NCBI RefSeq assembly: GCF_040049215.1 | Contig: NZ_JBDZDN010000001.1 | Coordinates: 2,499,447-2,563,446 of the forward strand | Source: Mesorhizobium_K sp040049215 | GTDB taxonomy: Bacteria > Pseudomonadota > Alphaproteobacteria > Rhizobiales > Rhizobiaceae | Reading direction: 5' to 3' | DNA: 64,000 nt | Shown here: positions 16,951-26,110 of the stretch, piece after piece | Numbering within the stretch: the first letter of the stretch is position 1 | Layout: every line of letters begins with the position of its first letter | Made by a program: the position numbers and the translations under genes | The notes under the pieces: model-generated | Databases searched by the model: none | What the model was told of the DNA's origin: nothing | What the model saw: only the letters and a program-made list of their open reading frames with translations

Positions 16951-18165
16951 GTGACCGATACCAGCATGCAGGCACGGCCTTCCAGCGCCGAGGGCACCGT
17001 ATTTGCCGTCATCCTGGCGGTAAGCCTCTGCCACTTCATCAACGACGTCATGCAGTCGCTGCTGGCCGCGATCTATCCGCTGCTGAAGGACAGCTATCGC
17101 CTCGACTTCTGGCAGATCGGCCTGCTGACTCTGGCCTTCCAGGGGACGGCATCGCTGCTGCAGCCCTTCATCGGTATGTATACGGACAGGCGTCCGCTGC
17201 CCTATTCGCTGCCGGTCGGCATGGCGTCGTCGCTCGTCGGCCTCATCGTTCTCGCCTATGCGCACAGCTACGGCGTGCTGGTGCTCGGCGCGATGCTGAT
17301 CGGCCTCGGCTCGGCGATCTTCCATCCAGAATCGTCGCGCGTCGCCCGCCTCGCATCCGGCGGCCGCTTCGGCCTGGCGCAGTCGATCTTTCAGCTCGGG
17401 GGCAATTTCGGCCAGGCGGTCGGGCCGCTGCTCGCGGCTTTCATCGTGGTGCCTTTTGGCCAGACCAGCGTATCCTGGTTCACCGCCGGCTCGCTGGTCG
17501 GCATCGTCGTTTTGTGGCAGGTGGGCGGCTGGTACGCGGCGCATCTGCGCGACCGCCACGGGCGCAAGATGCCGGCGCCGATGTTCCCCGCGTTGCCCAG
17601 GGGGAAGGTCGTGGCCGCGCTTGTCGTGCTGACGATCCTCACCTTCTCGAAAAACATCTACATGGCGTCGCTGTCGAGCTACTACACATTCTACGCCATC
17701 GACACGTTCGGCGTCTCGGTGCAGGGATCGCAGCTCATGCTGTTCGCCTTCCTCGGCGCATCCGCGGCGGGACTGGTGCTCGGCGGCCTGTTCGGCGACC
17801 GCTTCGGGGCCAAGACCGTGATCTGGTTCTCGATCCTCGGCGTGCTGCCCTTCACGCTGGCGCTGCCCTACGCCAACCTTTTCTGGATAAACGTGCTCAC
17901 GATCCTGATCGGGCTCATCCTGTCGTCGGCATTCTCCGCGATCGTGGTGTTCGCGCAGGAACTCGTTCCCGGCCGCGTCGGCATGATCGCCGGCATATTC
18001 TTCGGGCTCGCCTTCGGCTTCGGCGGCATAGGTGCTGCCGCACTCGGCGTGCTCGCCGACTACAGGGGCATCGACTATGTCTTCTGGCTGTGCTCGTTCC
18101 TGCCGCTGCTCGGCCTGCTGACGATCTTCCTGCCGAACATGAAGGCGGCGCGCGCCAGCCGCTGA
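16951..18165 (+). CDS. MFS exporter, fosmidomycin-resistance (Fsr) type
   Basis: A 404-residue, 12-helix major facilitator protein. Seen: 'LCHFINDVMQSLLAAIYPLL' in the first helix, 'LDFWQIGLLTLAFQGTASLLQ', 'IGMYTDRRP' (the motif-A loop), and 'GLGSAIFHPESSRVARLASG', the hallmark of Fsr-type transporters. The start is a GTG at 16951; an ATG at 16966 is also possible. Fsr proteins export fosmidomycin and related drugs in enterobacteria; the natural substrate in this organism is unknown. It stands alone, 118 bases upstream of the sarcosine oxidase operon and in the same direction. Confidence 0.88.
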   Translation: MTDTSMQARPSSAEGTVFAVILAVSLCHFINDVMQSLLAAIYPLLKDSYRLDFWQIGLLTLAFQGTASLLQPFIGMYTDRRPLPYSLPVGMASSLVGLIVLAYAHSYGVLVLGAMLIGLGSAIFHPESSRVARLASGGRFGLAQSIFQLGGNFGQAVGPLLAAFIVVPFGQTSVSWFTAGSLVGIVVLWQVGGWYAAHLRDRHGRKMPAPMFPALPRGKVVAALVVLTILTFSKNIYMASLSSYYTFYAIDTFGVSVQGSQLMLFAFLGASAAGLVLGGLFGDRFGAKTVIWFSILGVLPFTLALPYANLFWINVLTILIGLILSSAFSAIVVFAQELVPGRVGMIAGIFFGLAFGFGGIGAAALGVLADYRGIDYVFWLCSFLPLLGLLTIFLPNMKAARASR

Positions 18166-18283
18166 CGGACGGCGCAAAGCGGCAAACGCCGTCGCTATCA
18201 GCGCAAGGGTGACACAGGCTTTTCGCTAGTGGTACACCTCGCATCCGGTCGAGTCAGGCTGCCAGCGAGGCTATCGAAACAGC

Positions 18284-19537
18284 ATGCGGAAATATTCGGT
18301 ATTTGCGATCGCCCGGGAAGCGATGCGCGGCCACAAGGGCTGGGAGGAGCAATGGTCCTCGCCCGAACCGCGCGCCGAATACGATGTGATCATCGTCGGC
18401 GCCGGCGGACATGGTCTCGCCACCGCCTACTATCTCGCCAAGCAGCATGGCATCACCAATGTCGCGGTGCTGGAAAAGGGCTGGCTCGGCGGCGGCAACA
18501 CGGGCCGCAACACCACCATCATCCGCTCCAACTATCTCTACGACGAGAGCGCGGCGATCTACGATCACGCGCTCAAGCTCTGGGACGGTCTCTCCCAGGA
18601 TCTGAACTACAACGTCATGTATTCGGCGCGTGGTGTCATGATGCTGGCCCACAACGTGCATGACATCCAGGTGCTGAAGCGCCACATCCACGCCAACCGG
18701 CTGAACGGCGTCGACAATGAATTCCTGACGCCCGAGCAGGCGAAGGAATTCTGCCCGCCGCTGAACATTTCGAAGAACGCGCGCTATCCGGTGATGGGCG
18801 CAGCCCTTCAGCGGCGCGGCGGCACCGCCCGCCACGATGCGGTTGCCTGGGGCTATGCGCGCGGCGCGTCGGCGCGCGGCGTGCACATCATCCAGAACTG
18901 CGAGGTGAAGGGAATCAAGCGCGCAGCGAACGGCGCGGTCACCGGCGTCGAGACGACGAAGGGCTTCATCGGAGCCAAGAAGGTCGGCGTCGTCGCGGCC
19001 GGTCATTCGTCGGTCATCATGGACATGGCCGGCGTGAGAATGCCGCTGGAAAGTTATCCATTGCAGGCGCTCGTGTCGGAGCCGGTCAAGCCGGTGTTTC
19101 CCTGCGTCGTCATGTCGAACACGGTGCACGCCTACATCTCGCAGTCCGACAAGGGCGAACTGGTCATCGGCGCCGGCACCGACCAGTATGTCTCCTACTC
19201 GCAGACCGGGGGCCTGCACATCCTCAACCACACGCTCGACGCCATCTGCGAGATGTTCCCCATGTTCACGCGCATGAAGATGCTGCGCTCCTGGGGCGGC
19301 ATCGTCGACGTGACCCCGGACCGTTCGCCGATCCTGGCCAAGACGCCGGTGCCCGGCCTCTATGTCAACTGCGGCTGGGGCACGGGCGGCTTCAAGGCGA
19401 CGCCGGGTTCGGGCCACGTCTTTGCCCACACCATCGCCAACGACCAGCCGCATCCGATCAACGCCCCGTTCACGCTGGAGCGGTTCAAGACCGGCCGGCT
19501 GATCGACGAGGCGGCAGCCGCCGCCGTGGCGCACTAG
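18284..19537 (+). CDS. soxB: Sarcosine oxidase beta subunit
   Basis: FAD/FMN-containing beta subunit (417 residues) of heterotetrameric sarcosine oxidase, which demethylates sarcosine to glycine. Seen: the dinucleotide-binding motif 'VIIVGAGGHGLATAYYLAK', 'VLEKGWLGGGNTGRNTTIIR' containing the flavin-attachment region, and 'YVNCGWGTGGFKATPGSG' near the C terminus. The FMN-linking His of the family lies in 'RRGGTARHDAVAWGYARGA'. First gene of the soxBDAG operon; soxD starts 14 bases later. No strong ribosome site was found before ATG 18284. Confidence 0.96.
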   Translation: MRKYSVFAIAREAMRGHKGWEEQWSSPEPRAEYDVIIVGAGGHGLATAYYLAKQHGITNVAVLEKGWLGGGNTGRNTTIIRSNYLYDESAAIYDHALKLWDGLSQDLNYNVMYSARGVMMLAHNVHDIQVLKRHIHANRLNGVDNEFLTPEQAKEFCPPLNISKNARYPVMGAALQRRGGTARHDAVAWGYARGASARGVHIIQNCEVKGIKRAANGAVTGVETTKGFIGAKKVGVVAAGHSSVIMDMAGVRMPLESYPLQALVSEPVKPVFPCVVMSNTVHAYISQSDKGELVIGAGTDQYVSYSQTGGLHILNHTLDAICEMFPMFTRMKMLRSWGGIVDVTPDRSPILAKTPVPGLYVNCGWGTGGFKATPGSGHVFAHTIANDQPHPINAPFTLERFKTGRLIDEAAAAAVAH

Positions 19538-19551
19538 GAGCCGGAGGAAAC

Positions 19552-19950
19552 ATGCTTCTCATCCGTTGCCCCTATTGCGAGGAAGAGCGTCCGGAACTCG
19601 AGTTCCGCAACGCCGGCGAGGCGCATATCGCGCGCTCGACCGACATCGCCTCGATCAGTGACGACGACTTCGAAAAGTTCTTTTTCATCCGCTCGAACCC
19701 GAAGGGGATCATCTTCGAGCGGTGGCGGCACGTGCATGGCTGCGCGCGGTTCTTCAACGCCGCGCGCGACACCGTCACCGACAAGTTCCTCGCCGTCTAC
19801 AAGGCGGGCGAGCCGAAACCCGATCTTGCGAAGCTCGCGTCGAGTGATCCTGCCGCCTATGCCAACCGTCCTCCGGATCAGCTCAACGTGAAGAAGACCG
19901 ACGTGAATAAGCCCGCTCGGCGCGCGCCTGCGAAGAAGAAGGACGCGTGA
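19552..19950 (+). CDS. soxD: Sarcosine oxidase delta subunit
   Basis: Small zinc-binding delta subunit, 132 residues. Seen: 'LLIRCPYCEEERPELEF' with a Cys-x2-Cys pair, 'DFEKFFFIRSNPKGIIFERW' and 'HVHGCARFFNAARDTVTDKF', the conserved C-x-H zinc ligands and the SoxD core. The last ~30 residues are a Lys/Ala-rich tail. ATG 19552 has a GGAGGA site. Its stop overlaps the soxA start (TGATG), indicating translational coupling. Confidence 0.95.
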   Translation: MLLIRCPYCEEERPELEFRNAGEAHIARSTDIASISDDDFEKFFFIRSNPKGIIFERWRHVHGCARFFNAARDTVTDKFLAVYKAGEPKPDLAKLASSDPAAYANRPPDQLNVKKTDVNKPARRAPAKKKDA

Positions 19951-22943
19951 TGGCCGAACCGTTCCGCATTTCGGGCGCCGGCCGCCTGACGCCCGCAAAA
20001 ACCGTGCGCTTCAGCTTCGACGGCAAGCCTTACAGCGGCCTGCAAGGCGACACGCTCGCCTCGGCGCTGCTCGCCAACGGCGTCCATTTGGTCGGCCGTT
20101 CGTTCAAATACCATCGCCCGCGCGGCATCCTGTCGGCCGGCGCGGAGGAACCCAACGCGCTGGTCCAGGTCGAGCGCGATGCCGCGCGCAAGACGCCGAA
20201 CGTCCGCGCCACGGTGCAGGAGCTCTATGACGGGCTGACGGCGCATTCGCAGAACCGATGGCCATCGCTTTCCTTCGACGTCGGCGCGGTCAACGACATC
20301 GCTTCGCCGTTCTTCTCGGCCGGCTTCTACTACAAGACGTTCATGTGGCCAAAGGCGGCGTGGAAGCACCTTTACGAGCCGAAGATCCGCGCGGCCGCCG
20401 GTCTTGGCGTCGCGCCCGACCAGCCCGACCCCGACCACTATTCGTCGCGCTTCGCCCATTGCGAGGTGCTGGTGCTGGGCGGCGGCGCCGCCGGCATCGC
20501 GGCAGCACTTGCCGCGGCCGAGACTGGTGTGCGCGTTATTCTCGCCGACGAGCAGGCCGAGTTGGGCGGCGCGCTGCGCTTCGAGAGCGGCGCCAGGATC
20601 GACGGGCAAGATGGCTGGGCGTGGGCGCAATCGAGCATTGCCAAGCTCGCGGCGATGGACAACGTCCGCCTGCTGCCGCGCACGACTGCATTTGGATATT
20701 ACGCACAGAACTTCGTCGGGCTCACCGAGCGCGTCACCGACCATCTCGCCAATCCCGGCCGCGACCTGCCGCGCGAGCGGCTCTGGCAGGTGCGCGCGAA
20801 GAAGGTTGTGCTCGCCACCGGCGCGATCGAGCGGCAGATGGTGTTTGCCGACAACGACCGCCCCGGCGTCATGCTGGCGTCGGCGGCGCGCACCTATCTC
20901 AACCACTATGGCGTCGCGGTCGGCCGCAATGTCGGCGTCTACACCGCCAACGACAGCGCCTATGCCGCCGCGATCGACCTCAAGAAGGCCGGCGTCGGCA
21001 TCGCCGCCATCGTCGATCTGCGCGACAACCCGCACGGGCCGCTGATCGACGCGGCACGCGCCGCGGGCATCGAGATCCATGATGGTCGCGCCGTGGTCCG
21101 CGTCGGCGGCAAGCTGCGCGTCACTCACATGGTGGTGCAGCCCAAGACCGGTGGCGGCGAGCGCTCCATTGGCATCGACGCGCTTTTGATGTCGGCCGGC
21201 TGGACGCCTTCGGTGCACCTGTTCTCGCAGTCGCGCGGCAAGGTCTCCTTCAACTACGAGACCAAGCGCTTCGTGCCAGGCACATATGCGCAGGACTGCA
21301 TCTGCGTCGGCGCCGGCAACGGGACCGACGGTTTGTCGGCCTCGATCGACGAGGCCTATGCCGCAGGGATAAAGGCGGCCAGGGAAGCAGGCGGAAAAGC
21401 GGTGAAATCCGCCAGGCCCAAGGTCGATGCCAGCGAGGGCTGGTCGCGCGGCATGCTGGGTGCAGGGCCTGGCGCGGGGCCGAACACCACGGTCAAGGCC
21501 TTCGTCGATTTCCAGAACGACGTCACCGCCAAGGACATCCGCCAGGCGGTGCATGAGGGCATGCGGTCGATCGAGCACGTCAAGCGCTTCACCACCAACG
21601 GCATGGCGACCGATCAGGGCAAGACATCCAACATGCACGGACTGGCGATTGCCGCCGAGGCTTTGGGTAAGCAGATACCGGAAGTCGGGCTGACCACCTT
21701 CCGCGCGCCCTATACGCCGGTCACCTTCGGGGCGATCGTCAACCATGCGCGCGGGCCGTTGTTCGATCCGACGCGCCGCACCGCCACCCACGCATGGGCC
21801 GAGCGCCAAGGCGCCGTGTTCGAGGATGTCGGCCAGTGGAAGCGCGCCTGGTACTTTCCACGCGCCGGAGAGGACATGCACGCCGCCGTCAACCGCGAGT
21901 GCGTGACCGTTCGCAAGACGGCCGGCCTGTTCGACGCCTCCACGCTCGGCAAGATCGAGGTGGTCGGGCCGGACGCCGCGAAGTTCATGGAGCTTCTCTA
22001 CACCAATCCATGGGAGAAGCTCGAACCCGGCCGCTGCCGTTACGGGATCATGCTGCGCGAGGACGGTTTTATCTATGACGACGGCGTCGTCGGCCGGCTC
22101 GCCCCCGACCGCTTCCACGTGACGACGACGACCGGGGGCGCGGCCCGCGTCATGAACATGATGGAGGACTATCTCCAGACCGAATTCCCTGAGCTCAACG
22201 TGTGGCTGACCTCGATCTCCGAGCAGTGGGCGGTCATCGCTGTACAGGGACCGAATTCGCGTGAGATCGTCGAGCCGCTGGTCGAAGGCATCGACATGTC
22301 CGACGAGGCGATGCCGCATATGTCGGTGCGTGAAGGCAAGATCTGCGGGGTGCCGACGCGGCTTTTCCGCATGTCCTTCACCGGCGACCGCGGTTTCGAG
22401 GTCAATGTGCCGGCCGACTACGGGCAGGCGGTGTGGGAAGCGCTGTGGGCCGAAGGCCAGAAGCACGGCGCTTGCGCCTACGGCACCGAGGCCATGCACG
22501 TCCTGCGCGCCGAGAAGGGATACATCATCGTCGGCCAGGACACGGACGGCACGGTGACCCCTGCCGACGCCGGCCTCGACTGGGCGGTCGGCAAGAAGAA
22601 GACCGATTTCGTCGGCATACGCGGCCTGATGCGGCCCGACCTCGTCGCCGCAGGGCGCAAGCAACTCGTCGGCCTGAAGACCAAGGACCCGAAGACCGTG
22701 CTGGAAGAGGGCGCGCAGATCGTAGGCAATCCAAAACAGCCGATTCCTATGAAGATGATCGGCCATGTCACATCGAGCTATTGGTCGGAGAATTGCGGCC
22801 GCTCGATCGCCATGGGTCTCGTGGTCGACGGCCGGTCGCGTCTGGGCGAGACGCTGTTCGTGCCGATGCCCACAGGCGCCATCGAAGTCGAGATCTGCTC
22901 GCCGGTGTTCTTCGACGAGAAGGGAGGCCGCCTCAATGGCTAA
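19950..22943 (+). CDS. soxA: Sarcosine oxidase alpha subunit
   Basis: Large subunit, 997 residues, which binds NAD+ and tetrahydrofolate and makes 5,10-methylene-THF from the sarcosine methyl group. Seen in order: an N-terminal 2Fe-2S-like fold without the cysteines ('GDTLASALLANGVHLVGRSF', 'KYHRPRGILSAGAEEPNALV'), a dinucleotide fold 'VLVLGGGAAGIAAALAAAE' near residue 172, a second one 'NVGVYTANDSAYAAAIDLK', and a C-terminal aminomethyltransferase (GcvT) half with 'NRECVTVRKTAGLFDASTLG' and 'GTEAMHVLRAEKGYIIVGQD'. The last 8 bases overlap soxG. Confidence 0.96.
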   Translation: MAEPFRISGAGRLTPAKTVRFSFDGKPYSGLQGDTLASALLANGVHLVGRSFKYHRPRGILSAGAEEPNALVQVERDAARKTPNVRATVQELYDGLTAHSQNRWPSLSFDVGAVNDIASPFFSAGFYYKTFMWPKAAWKHLYEPKIRAAAGLGVAPDQPDPDHYSSRFAHCEVLVLGGGAAGIAAALAAAETGVRVILADEQAELGGALRFESGARIDGQDGWAWAQSSIAKLAAMDNVRLLPRTTAFGYYAQNFVGLTERVTDHLANPGRDLPRERLWQVRAKKVVLATGAIERQMVFADNDRPGVMLASAARTYLNHYGVAVGRNVGVYTANDSAYAAAIDLKKAGVGIAAIVDLRDNPHGPLIDAARAAGIEIHDGRAVVRVGGKLRVTHMVVQPKTGGGERSIGIDALLMSAGWTPSVHLFSQSRGKVSFNYETKRFVPGTYAQDCICVGAGNGTDGLSASIDEAYAAGIKAAREAGGKAVKSARPKVDASEGWSRGMLGAGPGAGPNTTVKAFVDFQNDVTAKDIRQAVHEGMRSIEHVKRFTTNGMATDQGKTSNMHGLAIAAEALGKQIPEVGLTTFRAPYTPVTFGAIVNHARGPLFDPTRRTATHAWAERQGAVFEDVGQWKRAWYFPRAGEDMHAAVNRECVTVRKTAGLFDASTLGKIEVVGPDAAKFMELLYTNPWEKLEPGRCRYGIMLREDGFIYDDGVVGRLAPDRFHVTTTTGGAARVMNMMEDYLQTEFPELNVWLTSISEQWAVIAVQGPNSREIVEPLVEGIDMSDEAMPHMSVREGKICGVPTRLFRMSFTGDRGFEVNVPADYGQAVWEALWAEGQKHGACAYGTEAMHVLRAEKGYIIVGQDTDGTVTPADAGLDWAVGKKKTDFVGIRGLMRPDLVAAGRKQLVGLKTKDPKTVLEEGAQIVGNPKQPIPMKMIGHVTSSYWSENCGRSIAMGLVVDGRSRLGETLFVPMPTGAIEVEICSPVFFDEKGGRLNG

Positions 22944-23493
22944 GGCAGTTCAGGCCGCCGTCCGAAACCCGGCTATGGCGGGCCGCGAATTCTCGGCGAA
23001 AAATGCAAAGCTCGCCATGCTGCCGCCCGCGCATCGAATCTCGTTGCGCGCGCCCGCCGCGTCCGTCGCCGCGCTGTCCGAGGCGCTTGGGCTAACGCTG
23101 CCGCAGAAGCCCAAAGCCTCGGCGTCGGAGGGCAGCCGCTCCGCGCTGTGGCTCGGACCGGACGAGTGGCTTGTCATCGACGACGGCGCCAGCGACCCGC
23201 TGAAAGCCTGCGCCGGCGTCGAGGCGCTGCATTCGGCGGTCGGCGTTTCCCACCGCAATGTCGCGATCTCGGTCACCGGACCCGGCGCCGCGAACATTAT
23301 CAACGCCGGCTGTCCGCAGGATTTGTCGCTTGTGGCGTTTCCGGTCGGCGCATGCTCTCGCACCGTCCTTGGCAAGGCGGAGATCGTTCTCATGCGCACG
23401 GCGGAGGATGCCTTCCGTGTCGAATGCTGGCGCTCCTTCTCCGATTATGTCTTCACCTTCCTCACCGATGCAGCGCAGGATGCTGCCGCCTGA
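22936..23493 (+). CDS. soxG: Sarcosine oxidase gamma subunit
   Basis: Gamma subunit, 185 residues, with a GcvT-like fold. Seen: 'ISLRAPAASVAALSEALGL', 'ALWLGPDEWLVIDD', 'HSAVGVSHRNVAISVTGP' and 'DAFRVECWRSFSDYVFTFL', typical of SoxG. ATG 22936 lies inside the end of soxA; a longer upstream frame is a soxA shadow. It is the last gene of soxBDAG. The usual neighbours serine hydroxymethyltransferase and formyl-THF hydrolase are not present in this window. Confidence 0.93.
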   Translation: MAKAVQAAVRNPAMAGREFSAKNAKLAMLPPAHRISLRAPAASVAALSEALGLTLPQKPKASASEGSRSALWLGPDEWLVIDDGASDPLKACAGVEALHSAVGVSHRNVAISVTGPGAANIINAGCPQDLSLVAFPVGACSRTVLGKAEIVLMRTAEDAFRVECWRSFSDYVFTFLTDAAQDAAA

Positions 23494-23561
23494 CGGCTGT
23501 CGGGCTGACATCGACCGCCACATTGCCTATCTTGCTAGGTAGACAGCGAGGACGATGCGAG

Positions 23562-23771
23562 ATGGCGAGCCCAAAAACGCCCAACGATGCGAAGAAATCT
23601 CCTGCGGTGAAATCGCTCGAACGCGAGCAAAGCAAGCAGCCGCACCTGTCACCGAAGCAGGAACGCGATGAGGAACTCGAGGAAGGCCTCGAAGACACGT
23701 TTCCGGCCAGCGACCCGATTTCCGTGATCTCTTCGTCTATTCCCGGTAAGCCCAAGAAGAAGCAGAAATAG
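23562..23771 (+). CDS. Small 'TFPASDP'-motif hypothetical protein
   Basis: A 69-residue, highly charged protein. It is rich in Lys, Glu and Ser, has no membrane segment, and carries the motif 'LEEGLEDTFPASDPISV' near residues 42-58 followed by a basic tail. This acidic motif recurs in small uncharacterised alphaproteobacterial proteins (established pattern, no known function). ATG 23562 gives the shortest consistent frame; the longer frame overlaps soxG. Probably intrinsically disordered. It may be co-transcribed with soxG (68-base gap), but this is uncertain. Confidence 0.65.
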   Translation: MASPKTPNDAKKSPAVKSLEREQSKQPHLSPKQERDEELEEGLEDTFPASDPISVISSSIPGKPKKKQK

Positions 23772-23774
23772 CCG

Positions 23775-24701
23775 CTATTTCTCGGCTGCCAGGAAGGCTT
23801 CGATCTTCTCCGGCGGCAGCTTGGCTTCTTTGCCGATACGGCGCGCCAGCTCCGCCGCCGCCCCGCGCGGCTTTCCGATAGGTCGGTCCAGCCAATACGA
23901 AACGGGATTCAGCGCGGTGCGCTCGTCAACCGTGACGATGCGGCCCGAAGCGAGCTGATCGACGGTCAAGGGCGGCCTCGACAGCGCAATTCCCAGCCCA
24001 TGTGCTGCCGCATCGAGCACCAGGTTATAGTCCTCGAAGCGCCTGTCCTCGGCACGCGGGCGATAGTCCATGCCGCGCGCGCCGAACCAGGCGCGCCAGG
24101 CGGATGCATCGGAATCGTGAATCAGCGGGTATTTCAGCAGCCGTTCAGGCTTGCCCATGCCGATTTCCGCAGCCAGCCTCGGCGAGGCAATTGGAGAGCA
24201 ATACTCCTCGAACAGCTGCACGGAGATCCGTCCCGGAATCTTGCCGCGTCCGCAGCGGATCGACAGGTCCATTCCCTCGTCGGCGAGATCGGCCTGGTGG
24301 TTGTCGACTTCGAGCACGATGCGCAGCCGCGTCGGCCCATCCTCCAGCGCATGCAGGCGCGGCATCAGCCATAGCCCGCTGATCGAGGGGATCGAGGTCA
24401 GCCGCACCACCGCCGCTCCGCGCGGGTCGCTCCAGCGGTCGGTCGTATCGGATATCAGCGAGAAGGCCTCGTTGGTGCGCAGGAAAAGTCGCTGGCCCTC
24501 AGGCGTCAGCGACACGCCCCGCGCGCCTCGTTCGAACAGCTTTAGCCCCAGCCAGCCCTCCAGCTTGGCGATCTGCCGGCTGATCGCGCCATGCGTGATG
24601 TTGAGGTGCTCCGCAGCGGCGCTGAAGCTGCCGGTCCGGGCGGCCGCCTCGAAACCGCGCAACGTCTCGAGCGGCAGCATGGGTTTCAAGCTGTGATCCA
24701 T
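23775..24701 (-). CDS. LysR-family transcriptional regulator (GcvA-like)
   Basis: A 308-residue LysR regulator. Seen: the N-terminal helix-turn-helix 'LPLETLRGFEAAARTGSFSA' through 'HLNITHGAISRQIAKLEGWL', then 'LFERGARGVSLTPEGQRLF', and a substrate-binding domain from about residue 95. The 'I-x-R-Q-I-x-x-L-E' recognition helix with Gly/Ala-rich context resembles GcvA-type regulators. ATG 24701 was preferred to a GTG two codons earlier. It is transcribed divergently from the EamA transporter gene 84 bases away, the classical arrangement for a LysR regulator and its target. Confidence 0.92.
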   Translation of the reverse strand: MDHSLKPMLPLETLRGFEAAARTGSFSAAAEHLNITHGAISRQIAKLEGWLGLKLFERGARGVSLTPEGQRLFLRTNEAFSLISDTTDRWSDPRGAAVVRLTSIPSISGLWLMPRLHALEDGPTRLRIVLEVDNHQADLADEGMDLSIRCGRGKIPGRISVQLFEEYCSPIASPRLAAEIGMGKPERLLKYPLIHDSDASAWRAWFGARGMDYRPRAEDRRFEDYNLVLDAAAHGLGIALSRPPLTVDQLASGRIVTVDERTALNPVSYWLDRPIGKPRGAAAELARRIGKEAKLPPEKIEAFLAAEK

Positions 24702-24785
24702 GTTCACAGCAGAACCATCATTTATTCGTTTGTCAATCAGCTCATACCGGCGCTCTCTCTGCCGAGATTTTGCGAGGATTTACAA

Positions 24786-25679
24786 ATGAGCATCGCCTTG
24801 GCATCACCCGCCACTTCACCGAGGACCGATCCGGTTGCCACGGTTGCGGTCGTCGTCACGATCTTCGCCTGGGCGTCCGCCTTCCCGGCGATCCGCGCCG
24901 GCCTGGCGGCCTTCGGGCCGCTGGAGCTTGGTGCGGTGCGTTTCGCCATCGCTGCGGTTCCGGCCGCCCTCTACCTTGCGCTCACAAGGCCCAAGCTGCC
25001 CGAGTTCAACGAGCTCTGGCGTTTCGGCGTCGGCGGTTTCGGATTCGTGGCACTCTACACAGGCCTGCTCAATTATGGCGAGCTCACGGTGTCGGCGGGT
25101 GCTGCGAGCTTCATCATCAATGTCAGCCCGATCCTGACGGCGCTTTTCGCGACCGTCTTCCTCGGCGAGCGGTTTTCGTTCATCGCCTGGGCCGGAACGC
25201 TGCTTTCCTTCGCCGGCATCGGCATCATCGCGCTGGGCGAGGGCGAGGGGCTGCGCTTCGAGGCCGGCGCGCTGCTCATCTTGGGCGCCGCCTTCGTCAC
25301 GTCGATCAACGCGATCGCGCAGAAGCCGCTTTTTGCCCGCCACAACCCCTTGTCGGTCTCCGCCTGGAACATGGTCGTCGGCGCCTTGGCGCTGTCGCCC
25401 TTCCTGCCGTCGGGCCTTGCGCAGGCAGCGGTCGCCGATGCCGATGGCCTGTTCGCGGCGGTCTATCTCGGTATCGTCCCGAGCCTCATCGCCTATGCGA
25501 GCTGGGCCGTCGCGCTCTCCCGCCTGCCCGCCTCGCGCGCCTCGAATTATCTCTACTGCGTACCGCCGGTCGCAACCCTCATGGGCTTCTTCTGGCTCGG
25601 CGAGGCGCCGGGCCCGCTCGGCATCGTCGGTGGGGCGCTTGCCTTGGTAGGTGTCGCGGTCGTCAATCTGCGGCGGTAG
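24786..25679 (+). CDS. EamA/DMT-family transporter
   Basis: A 297-residue, ten-helix membrane protein with two EamA repeats. Seen: 'FAWASAFPAIRAGLAAFGP', 'GPLELGAVRFAIAAVPAAL', 'NYGELTVSAGAASFIINVSP' and 'LTALFATVFLGERFSFIAWA' in the first repeat, and a matching 'LYCVPPVATLMGFFWLGEAP' in the second. Such proteins usually export amino acids or metabolites. ATG 24786 follows the LysR-shared promoter region. The divergent LysR gene is its likely regulator. Confidence 0.9.
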   Translation: MSIALASPATSPRTDPVATVAVVVTIFAWASAFPAIRAGLAAFGPLELGAVRFAIAAVPAALYLALTRPKLPEFNELWRFGVGGFGFVALYTGLLNYGELTVSAGAASFIINVSPILTALFATVFLGERFSFIAWAGTLLSFAGIGIIALGEGEGLRFEAGALLILGAAFVTSINAIAQKPLFARHNPLSVSAWNMVVGALALSPFLPSGLAQAAVADADGLFAAVYLGIVPSLIAYASWAVALSRLPASRASNYLYCVPPVATLMGFFWLGEAPGPLGIVGGALALVGVAVVNLRR

Positions 25680-25736
25680 CACAAGTCAAGGAAAGCGTGC
25701 GCCGATGTTCCGTCCGGAATCGCTGCTGGACGCCAA

Positions 25737-25762
25737 GGAACGAATGCCTGACCCTGCCGTTG
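25737..25762 (+). promoter_or_regulatory. EcfG (general stress sigma factor) promoter
   Basis: GGAAC at 25737-25741, a 16-base spacer and CGTTG from 25758 fit the alphaproteobacterial EcfG/RpoE2 consensus GGAAC-N16/17-CGTT. The predicted start point leaves a leader of about 20 bases before ATG 25791 of the DUF883-like gene. Confidence 0.7.
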
Positions 25763-25790
25763 TTGTCCAAAATCCGCAGAGGGACACACA

Positions 25791-26096
25791 ATGGCATCCG
25801 CTTTTTCACGATTCCGCAGCGAGGACGATCTGGGGGCACAGGTCGCGCGTCTCAGCAAGGAGATGGCCGCGCTCAAGAAGGCGCTATCGAAACGGGGTTC
25901 CGATGTCTATGACGACGCCCGCGACGCGGGCGCGGACCTCTATGGCGAGCTTCGCGACAGGTTTACCGATGCGCTGCCGATGGTGCGCAGGCGCGCCCAT
26001 GCCGCCGAGCAGGTTGCGCGCGACCATCCGGCAACCGCGGCGGTTGTTGGCTTGCTCGTGGTTGGACTGCTGGTGACGATGCTCGCCCGTAAATAA
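25791..26096 (+). CDS. DUF883/YqjD-like membrane-anchored protein
   Basis: A 101-residue protein with an N-terminal heptad-rich part ('DLGAQVARLSKEMAALKKAL', predicted coiled coil), a central amphipathic region 'YDDARDAGADLYGELRDRF', and a C-terminal membrane helix 'ATAAVVGLLVVGLLVTMLA' ending in Arg-Lys. This is the layout of the ElaB/YqjD/DUF883 group, tail-anchored inner-membrane proteins that can bind ribosomes in E. coli. An EcfG-like promoter lies just upstream, so it is probably a general stress-response gene. Confidence 0.8.
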   Translation: MASAFSRFRSEDDLGAQVARLSKEMAALKKALSKRGSDVYDDARDAGADLYGELRDRFTDALPMVRRRAHAAEQVARDHPATAAVVGLLVVGLLVTMLARK

Positions 26097-26110
26097 CCGC
26101 GCCGGGCTGC

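Noticed and set aside
19878..22766. 962-codon open frame antisense to soxA
   Set aside because: It lies wholly opposite soxA (and part of soxD), its translation has no family-like sequence and is rich in Arg, His and Asp, as expected for a shadow of a GC-rich gene.
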